The notes beneath the pieces were generated by a model that saw nothing but the letters and a program-made list of their open reading frames with translations, did no database searches and was not told the DNA's origin. Shown here piece after piece: positions 58,209 to 64,000 of a stretch of DNA of 64,000 bases (its first letter is position 1; each line of letters opens with the position of its first letter). The stretch covers positions 259,814 through 323,813 of the forward strand of contig JACPKY010000002.1 in NCBI GenBank assembly GCA_016186795.1. Direction: 5' to 3'. The translations under genes were made by a program, and so were the position numbers. This DNA is from Candidatus Gottesmanbacteria bacterium (lineage in GTDB: Bacteria > Patescibacteria > Microgenomatia > 2-02-FULL-39-11).

Positions 58209-58694
58209 CTACTGGAGCCATTGGATAAAGGTACACCCTGTGGCTTTGCGAGCAACTTTATCCCAACCGTTCGTTGAGCACTTTTTCATTTTTTTGCCAG
58301 AAGAAGTCGTAAAAAGAACAAGAGGATTACCGCACTCAGGACACTTTTCATCAAGAGATTCTGTCGTTCCATTAATCCACTCTACATAGTCGCACCCGCT
58401 TGCTTGCCTGGTCTGGGGATCCCAGGTGTTCGTTGAGCACTTTTTCATTTTTTTGCCACTTCGGGTCACTACCAAAAGAAGGGGTGAACCGCATTTGGGA
58501 CATTTTTCATCGAGTTTTTCAGGTTCTACCTCCAACCATTTCACAAAATTGCACCCTTCATTCCTTCTTGTATCGGCATTCCAATGGCTTTTGGAACACC
58601 TTTGCAATTTTTTTCCTGTTTGGGTAGTAACAATTTCACCAAGAATTGACCCACATTTCGGACAAACATCCGTCTCTACTTTCTGTGTCATCAT
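58209..58694 (-). CDS. protein of three tandem topoisomerase-type zinc ribbons
   Basis: 161 residues built from three repeats of about 50: each has CPKCGS/CPECGN, a Gly-Lys-x-M/L-x-x-C-S turn, a Trp-x-x-x-x-R-x-x-x-G-C and a closing aromatic pair (VKWL, VEWI, IQWL). The spacing resembles C-terminal zinc fingers of topoisomerase I, which bind single-stranded DNA. No catalytic domain. Possibly a stand-alone nucleic-acid-binding protein. Tail to tail with tRNA-Thr, 10 bp away. Confidence 0.75.
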   Translation of the reverse strand: MMTQKVETDVCPKCGSILGEIVTTQTGKKLQRCSKSHWNADTRRNEGCNFVKWLEVEPEKLDEKCPKCGSPLLLVVTRSGKKMKKCSTNTWDPQTRQASGCDYVEWINGTTESLDEKCPECGNPLVLFTTSSGKKMKKCSTNGWDKVARKATGCTFIQWLQ

Positions 58695-58767
58695 AGTATG
58701 TATGTATCTTTACTGTTTATGAATGTTTTGTCAATTGCATCTTTCTGATAAAATGGAGTAACTCTTT

Positions 58768-59481
58768 ATGCTCCAACCATCGCATAGGATCAGGGTCCAA
58801 GAAAAGCGTCTCGTTCGGAAACTTATTTTTGCAGTCACTCTCACAGTTATTTTTTCCGTTCTTGTCGTATTTGCTGGACTTCCGCTTCTTGCAAATGTTA
58901 TTGTCTTCACTTCCTCCTTCCAATCGAATAAATCACCAACAGAAGAGAAAGAACCATCCTACCTTTTTCCCCCTGTTCTTGATCCTCTACCTGAGGCAAC
59001 CAACTCAGGAATCTTAGTTGTATCAGGGTATGGGCAAAAGGATACAGAAATTATCATTTTCGTCAATGATAAAAAAATTTCTGAAATAAAAACAGACGAA
59101 AACGGTGCCTTCAGCGCTGAAAAAGTGAGATTGTCAGAGGGAGATAACACCATTACGGCAAAAGTTATGAAAGATGAAAAGGAAAGCAGTCCTTCGAATG
59201 CACTAACGGTCGTCTATAAAAAATCAGCACCGAAATTAGAGATTCAAACCCCTGCCCAGGATCAAAGAATCATCTCTGATTCCAATCAACTTGAGATTGT
59301 CGGAGAGACAGAACCAGGAAATAAAGTAACGGTCAATGATAGATTTGTCATAGTCAACTCCGTTGGAAAATTTACTTTTACCGTAACCCTTTCAAATGGA
59401 GAAAATACCTTTAAGATTGAGGCAACCGATCCAGCGGGAAATAAAACGACAGAGGAACGGAAAGTTACATACAGTTCCTAA
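58768..59481 (+). CDS. membrane-anchored protein with two Ig-like domains
   Basis: 237 residues: one membrane helix (about 18-45), a proline-rich spacer, then two beta-sandwich repeats (about 70-150 and 155-237) of the bacterial Ig type, each with the GDNTITAKV/GENTFKIEATDPAGN pattern. Likely a surface stalk or adhesin part; binding partner unknown. It overlaps the O-antigen-ligase gene tail to tail by 4 bp. Confidence 0.8.
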   Translation: MLQPSHRIRVQEKRLVRKLIFAVTLTVIFSVLVVFAGLPLLANVIVFTSSFQSNKSPTEEKEPSYLFPPVLDPLPEATNSGILVVSGYGQKDTEIIIFVNDKKISEIKTDENGAFSAEKVRLSEGDNTITAKVMKDEKESSPSNALTVVYKKSAPKLEIQTPAQDQRIISDSNQLEIVGETEPGNKVTVNDRFVIVNSVGKFTFTVTLSNGENTFKIEATDPAGNKTTEERKVTYSS

Positions 59482-60638
59482 GTCTTCCGCTTCCAATTAG
59501 CCCCGCATATTGACCATACCCACATCATAATCCATGGGAAAAAAAGTGAGTTGACAAACATACTATGGACTATGACAGCAACCAGTGTGAGACGGGCGAT
59601 ACGATGAACAGAGAAAAAAAGCTGCCAGAGAAGAATGAGAAATACCCCAAACCCTATGATGCCAGTTGTTGCCGCGACAAAAAGGAAACTGTTATCCAAT
59701 CCTGCGCCTGAATGGTTCGTTCGATAGTCACCCTCACTAACTACATACATTTGTTTTGCGTACCGAATCGTATTAAACCCAACACCCATGATCGGATGCT
59801 CGGAAAAAATGAGTAGTCCTAAACGCCAGTTTTCAATTCGTTGGTACAGACTAAATAACCGTTCAAGCTTCACTCCTTCCCCACCCGGACGTGGAAGAAG
59901 AACTATGGATCCACCCAATAAAATTATTGCTCCAAACACATACAGATACTTTTTCATAGAAATCGCATAATACCCAAGAACTGCCAGAAGTGTTGCGTAA
60001 CTACTTCGGGAATATGTAAAAAGAAGTGTTACAAAAATAATTGCTGGCTTTATGAAAAATAGGAAAGACGACCGCTTCTCAAATAGGTATAGGATGAGAG
60101 AAAAAACAAGGAGAAGTCCCAGATAATTCGGGTCAAAATACGTCGCAAAAATTCTTTTGTAGTGTGGATCCCATCCGAGATAAAATAGGTTCCGAAGATC
60201 CGGATAGAGGAAATACTGTAACCATCCAATAATCGAAATGAAAAGACCCACTTGTGCAAAACGGTGGGAAACGAATGAGGAATCTGCAAGTGTCTTGGTA
60301 AATCGTTGAAATGTGAGGAAAATAGAAAAATAGCCAACGAATCGAGCAAGATACAAGAAAGATATACTCCTCTCAATACTATTAAGACGGAGGGGAGTAA
60401 CTATATTACTTACAAAGGCGATCGCTACAAACAGAAAAAACAGCTGAATAAATTGGTTTTTCCAAATGAGAGCCAAAAATTCCTTCCATCGAAAAACCCA
60501 TGAAAGAGTAAGAATTCCAACAAAAATATCACTCAGATACACATTGACATTTTCTATACCAAGTGGCAAAACTCCGAACGGACCAAGAAGTAGTAAAAAA
60601 AGGAGCACGTAGACAGTAAACGATAGTTGTCTAGGCAT
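59478..60638 (-). CDS. O-antigen ligase / polymerase-family membrane protein
   Basis: 386 residues, about eleven membrane helices, with the Wzy_C/WaaL family region: FTYSRSSYATLLAVLG and a large outside loop containing NWRLGLLIFSEHPIMGVGFNTIRYA and a conserved histidine (TNHSGAGLDNSFL). Probably polymerises or attaches surface glycan outside the membrane. The start at 60638 overlaps the glycosyltransferase stop by 8 bp. Last gene of the polysaccharide run. Confidence 0.88.
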   Translation of the reverse strand: MPRQLSFTVYVLLFLLLLGPFGVLPLGIENVNVYLSDIFVGILTLSWVFRWKEFLALIWKNQFIQLFFLFVAIAFVSNIVTPLRLNSIERSISFLYLARFVGYFSIFLTFQRFTKTLADSSFVSHRFAQVGLFISIIGWLQYFLYPDLRNLFYLGWDPHYKRIFATYFDPNYLGLLLVFSLILYLFEKRSSFLFFIKPAIIFVTLLFTYSRSSYATLLAVLGYYAISMKKYLYVFGAIILLGGSIVLLPRPGGEGVKLERLFSLYQRIENWRLGLLIFSEHPIMGVGFNTIRYAKQMYVVSEGDYRTNHSGAGLDNSFLFVAATTGIIGFGVFLILLWQLFFSVHRIARLTLVAVIVHSMFVNSLFFPWIMMWVWSICGANWKRKT

Positions 60639-61395
60639 GAGTGTTTCCGGGATGAAGTTTAAGCCAAAGTTTTGCTCGAACAAGAAACGAATGGAAACTC
60701 ATCATCATGGCCATGATAAACCCAGGAGTTCCATCCAAAAATCCTAATTTCCAAAAATAATTTGCGATAAACTTTCCTCCTGGAAAGACTATTATCTCCC
60801 AACCATGTACTTTCCTTCCATGTCTCTGCCAGGCAAGAGCAAGAATATTTGTATACCAATTGATCTTATTCAAAAAAGTGGTAACGGTCGGATGTGGATA
60901 ATGGTATAACGGATAAGTCAAATACCCAATCTTCCCATTAACTTTCCATTCTTCATGAACTACCCCATGCCAAATCCCATTTCCCTTTCTTGCAAGTCTT
61001 AGAAATACGATATTTCCGGTTTCTCCAAACTTGAGAAGTTTCCCACAAAAGTAATCCTGACGTTGCACCTTGTACCCGTCAAAAAGATCTGTTGCCACCG
61101 CTTTGGTAATTTCCTGACTTAGAGAGGAGGATACAACTTCATCCGCATCCAAAAAAAACACCCATGGGCTAGTTGCTTTCGATAGTGCATAATTTCGCTG
61201 TGCAGCAAAGTCACCGGAAAGCTCATGCCGAAGAACTCGTGCACCAAGCGACATTGCAACGATCTTTGTATCATCAGAAGAATTGTCATCTACAACAATC
61301 ACCTCTTTACAAAAAACAAGGCTTTTTATCGCTTGTTTGAGATTTTGACTTTCGTCCTTGGCGAGAATTACTCCAGTTATTTCAGTTTTTTTCAT
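60631..61395 (-). CDS. family 2 glycosyltransferase (WaaE-like)
   Basis: 254 residues, GT-A fold: VILAKDESQNLKQAIKSLVFC, nucleotide-sugar aspartates in VVDDNSSDDT and FLDADEVVS, and a C-terminal membrane-proximal region (FIANYFWKLGFLDGTPG). The QRNYALSKA and HPTVTTFLNKINWYTN segments are typical of the LPS core heptosyl-type GT2 group. Sugar not predictable. It overlaps the next GT gene by 14 bp. Confidence 0.9.
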   Translation of the reverse strand: MKKTEITGVILAKDESQNLKQAIKSLVFCKEVIVVDDNSSDDTKIVAMSLGARVLRHELSGDFAAQRNYALSKATSPWVFFLDADEVVSSSLSQEITKAVATDLFDGYKVQRQDYFCGKLLKFGETGNIVFLRLARKGNGIWHGVVHEEWKVNGKIGYLTYPLYHYPHPTVTTFLNKINWYTNILALAWQRHGRKVHGWEIIVFPGGKFIANYFWKLGFLDGTPGFIMAMMMSFHSFLVRAKLWLKLHPGNTHA

Positions 61396-62203
61396 ACATG
61401 ATGCGATTATATATGATTTTGAGTGTCAGCAAAGTAAGATAACATATCCCAAACGGTATATATATACCAAGATGCTTGAGAATAAATCGTAAATTCCCTC
61501 GCAAATTATAATATATCGCCTTATCTGACCAACGCCCAATTGATCCCCCCAGAGAGTGATAAACGACTATGTTTGGATCAACTGTGACCAAGAAGCCCAT
61601 CTTCTTTGCCCGAACACAGAAATCAACATCTTCAAAGTAGAAAAAAAATCGCTCGTCAAACAAGCCAACTTTTCTAAAAACATCTCGTGGGATTACCATG
61701 CAACATCCGCTGACAAAATCTGTATGATATGGTTTTTGCGGAATTTGAGATTTTTCAAAAACCTCTTTATGTTTTGTTCTGCCAGTCTTCCAATCAATTG
61801 TTCCTCCCACATCATAGACTCGCATGTTTCTGTTGGAGTGAAACTCTATCACAGGACCAACAATATCAGAAGGTGTATGGAAAAAAAGATCAAGAAAATT
61901 TCCTGGAACAATCGTGTCATTATTTAGAAGGGCAATTTTTTGAGCATCGGTTTTAAGCGCCTCTTTTACTCCTCTATTTACCCCTTTTGCAAATCCAACA
62001 TTTCCTCCTGTTTCAAGAATTTGAATATGTTTCCATTTCTTCTTTTCAATAATACGATCAAGTTCTTCCCGTTGTTCTGGACTGTTATTCACAAGATAAA
62101 TCTGGAAATTGTCATCCTTTCCCACAGACTGGATGATAGATGTAAGACACTGAGATGTGTCTTTTATATTTTTATAATGAAGGATAATACACGCACATTT
62201 CAT
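61382..62203 (-). CDS. family 2 glycosyltransferase (rhamnosyltransferase-like)
   Basis: 273 residues: CIILHYKNIKDTSQCLTSI, GGNVGFAKGVNRGV, acidic LLNNDTIVP, FVSGCCMVIPRDVF and the FFFYFEDVDFCVRAKKMGF signature with ED metal-site residues, as in WbbL/RfbF-type enzymes. Short hydrophobic C terminus. It overlaps both neighbours by 4 and 14 bp. Sugar specificity is a family guess only. Confidence 0.9.
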   Translation of the reverse strand: MKCACIILHYKNIKDTSQCLTSIIQSVGKDDNFQIYLVNNSPEQREELDRIIEKKKWKHIQILETGGNVGFAKGVNRGVKEALKTDAQKIALLNNDTIVPGNFLDLFFHTPSDIVGPVIEFHSNRNMRVYDVGGTIDWKTGRTKHKEVFEKSQIPQKPYHTDFVSGCCMVIPRDVFRKVGLFDERFFFYFEDVDFCVRAKKMGFLVTVDPNIVVYHSLGGSIGRWSDKAIYYNLRGNLRFILKHLGIYIPFGICYLTLLTLKIIYNRIMYEKN

Positions 62204-63330
62204 ACAATCTCCCTCATGATCTTCTCCAGTCTCTCAACTGTTTTCTCCCACGACCATTTCTTTGAAATCAATGCATTTTGCAATTTCCTTTCACCGATTG
62301 ATGGACGATCCGCCATCCTATCAGTAAGCGCTTCTGCAAATACGTTTTCGTCTCGGGAAACCATGATGCTTTGCGGTACAGTTCGTAGAATTTCCGCAAT
62401 TCCACCATCTTCTACTGCAATAATTGGTATTCCACAACAGGCTGCTTCAAGAAGAACGAGTCCAAATGGTTCTTTGGAACTTGCATATGTAAATACTTTT
62501 GCTCTGTTGTACCAACGTACCAATTGATCATCAGATATACCATCATATATTTCTATTTTCACACCTTTTTCTTTTGCAAGATTTTCCAAGTATTCTTTTT
62601 CTACTCCTTCATTACCGATTACCACCAATGTAGGCCGCGTGGATTTCGGGATATGGGAGAGGACTCGAATTAGAAAATCATGACCTTTGAGAAGTGAAAA
62701 ATCCCCAACGGTAAGAATGATATGTTCCTTTTTTTCATCCGACGGTTTAAATCGATGCGCATCAACTCCTAAGTAATTCACTCGTGAATTACTACCATAC
62801 GCGTTGTCTACCTGTGTTTTCGCAAATTGCGATATTGTCACAATCCTTGTTGCATTCCTTGCATTTGTTCTATCAATAGACTTGAGAGGCAAACGAAACG
62901 GAAGAGTCAACGAATACGTCAGGTGATTACTTACTCTTGGAATTGTTTCATAGAATTCACGTTTCGGCTCTGGACAAAAATATATTGAAGGGACGCGTAA
63001 ATATCGAAAAATATACGGAGTCTGGGTAAGGAAACATGACCCGGCAAAAACCATATCGTAGCTACGAGTATTAATCGCTTCTGCCATTTTTTTATACATT
63101 TGTGGAAGTTCAACATAGACAGAGTACAGATTTGCCGGAAATCGTGGATAATACCTGAAGGAGAATGAAAATACCTCTCTCACAAACGGGATAAGGGGAA
63201 GATATGATTCATTTGCTGTCACTGGAATGAAAAGATCGAGCTGATGATGCGTTGAAAGGCGCTTCACTTGTTCAAAGAAAGCGCGTTTCTGTCCGCCTGC
63301 CGGAAGATTATGTACAAGTGCAATTTTCAT
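62200..63330 (-). CDS. family 4 glycosyltransferase
   Basis: 376 residues, GT-B fold: MKIALVHNLPAGGQKRAFFEQ at the start, DMVFAGSCFLTQTPY, and the C-terminal donor domain with VGDFSLLKGHDFLIRVLS, VFTYASSKEPFGLVLLEAACCGIPIIAVEDGG carrying the E-x7-E motif. The start at 63330 gives an ATGA overlap with the methyltransferase; the longer reading to 63483 is within that gene and rejected. Confidence 0.92.
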   Translation of the reverse strand: MKIALVHNLPAGGQKRAFFEQVKRLSTHHQLDLFIPVTANESYLPLIPFVREVFSFSFRYYPRFPANLYSVYVELPQMYKKMAEAINTRSYDMVFAGSCFLTQTPYIFRYLRVPSIYFCPEPKREFYETIPRVSNHLTYSLTLPFRLPLKSIDRTNARNATRIVTISQFAKTQVDNAYGSNSRVNYLGVDAHRFKPSDEKKEHIILTVGDFSLLKGHDFLIRVLSHIPKSTRPTLVVIGNEGVEKEYLENLAKEKGVKIEIYDGISDDQLVRWYNRAKVFTYASSKEPFGLVLLEAACCGIPIIAVEDGGIAEILRTVPQSIMVSRDENVFAEALTDRMADRPSIGERKLQNALISKKWSWEKTVERLEKIMREIV

Positions 63331-63989
63331 TGTGAAAACAGACCGATAAACTGATATCCAAGAAGGGTTGGAAATGCTTTCGTAATATGATACTGGATAT
63401 TTTTTGGAGTGTAATTCAGATACTTTCCGATGGCAGTAATTTGAGAAAATCCTGAGGCAACATCGAGCTCTCGAAGATTCCATTTTGCCTCCCAGAAAAG
63501 CTTAAGAAATGTTTTTTTTGTATAGAACCGAAGATGTGTCTGATCCATAATACCGGTATCACGATACGTAAACTTTCCGCAAAGAAGCATAAGGCGAATT
63601 GAAAGAAAAGCAATATTTGGGATGGATACGATGATAACTCCATTCGATTTAAGATACCGATGGAGTAAAAGGAGAAACTTTGAAGGATAGGGAAGATGTT
63701 CAACAACATCAAGAAGAAGAATAACGTCAAAGAAGTTTTTCCTAACAGGAAGAGAGGCTGCTTTCGTAAGATCCATCCGATAGACTTTTTCGCAATATTT
63801 TTTTGCAATGAGAAGTGCTTCTACATCGATATCTATCCCCCACACTTTGCATGCCCGTTTTTCTTTCAATTCCTTTGCAAAATATCCCGTAGCACAGCCA
63901 ATATCAAGAACCTTACAACTTTTTGGAATTTTCCGAAACGTTAGCCAATGCCCCTCATACGGAGTGGGGTTAAAGTGGTTGTAGAACAT
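63327..63989 (-). CDS. class I SAM-dependent methyltransferase
   Basis: 220 residues: SAM-binding KVLDIGCATGYFAKEL, acidic WGIDIDVEAL, DVILLLDVVEHL and a post-core hydrophobic extension (RLMLLCGKFTYRDTGI, THLRFYTKKT), as in glycan-modifying methyltransferases of polysaccharide clusters. The ATG is 11 nt from the window edge, so an earlier start outside cannot be excluded. First gene seen of the cluster continuing beyond 64 kb. Confidence 0.88.
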   Translation of the reverse strand: MFYNHFNPTPYEGHWLTFRKIPKSCKVLDIGCATGYFAKELKEKRACKVWGIDIDVEALLIAKKYCEKVYRMDLTKAASLPVRKNFFDVILLLDVVEHLPYPSKFLLLLHRYLKSNGVIIVSIPNIAFLSIRLMLLCGKFTYRDTGIMDQTHLRFYTKKTFLKLFWEAKWNLRELDVASGFSQITAIGKYLNYTPKNIQYHITKAFPTLLGYQFIGLFSQ

Positions 63990-64000
63990 AAATTATTTTG

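Overview
The window looks like a chromosomal segment of a Patescibacteria (CPR) bacterium, most likely a Microgenomates-type lineage. The evidence is AT-rich sequence, dense one-direction operons with ATGA overlaps, many small conserved-unknown proteins, a monoderm-style MurT/GatD pair, and many promoters whose -10 box lies only 5-12 nt from the start codon. TGA is used as a stop, which argues against Gracilibacteria/SR1. The lineage call is inference: there is no rRNA here. Compared with the poorest CPR genomes this one is well equipped: de novo pyrimidine, PLP and riboflavin synthesis, a complete F-type ATP synthase, glutamine synthetase and GatCAB.

Layout. 1-11.3 kb holds pyrimidine biosynthesis: pyrG (partial), pyrE, pyrF, a small EamA protein and pyrD, then carA-carB-pyrB-pyrC, with an aspartase gene on the other strand. 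11.4-17.7 kb is the ATP synthase operon (order atpZ/I-B-E-F-H-A-G-D-C). 17.8-27.4 kb carries dnaE, a degenerate GGDEF-like protein, gatB, an asparaginase-like gene, gatA, gatC and glnA. 27.6-30.4 kb has a GAF-ANTAR RNA-binding regulator and the lipid II amidation pair gatD-murT. 30.4-33.8 kb has htpX, lemA and polX. All genes from 33.8 kb down to pyrC lie on the minus strand, apart from aspartase.

33.9-43.9 kb is a mosaic, accessory-looking region: tRNA-Asp, a LysM protein, tRNA-Gly, three poorly known genes, an FMN-riboswitch-controlled ribE-ribH-ribBA-ribD operon bracketed by two outward-facing G-rich repeats, and a mercury-resistance operon (ArsR-type regulator, thioredoxin-like protein, membrane transporter, MerA). 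43.9-64 kb has a family-10-like glycosyl hydrolase, pdxST, a DUF2079 membrane protein, HAD, dinB, tgt, a run of small enzymes, an aquaporin, a second FMN riboswitch driving a RibN-like transporter and a one-domain riboflavin kinase, tRNA-Thr, and the start of a surface-polysaccharide cluster.

The most striking signal is in the glnA leader. It holds two adjacent hairpins with six-base loops, each with A at loop position 1 and G at position 4. The second overlaps the 5' arm of an intrinsic terminator with a U7 tract, and a GAF-ANTAR antiterminator gene lies immediately upstream. This matches the known architecture of ANTAR antitermination, here on a glutamine synthetase without an adenylylation tyrosine, in a neighbourhood full of glutamine-using enzymes (CarA, PyrG, GatCAB, GatD, PdxT). 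Second, the two FMN riboswitches appear to use the same switching strand for different outputs: transcription termination for the rib operon, and Shine-Dalgarno sequestration for the transporter.
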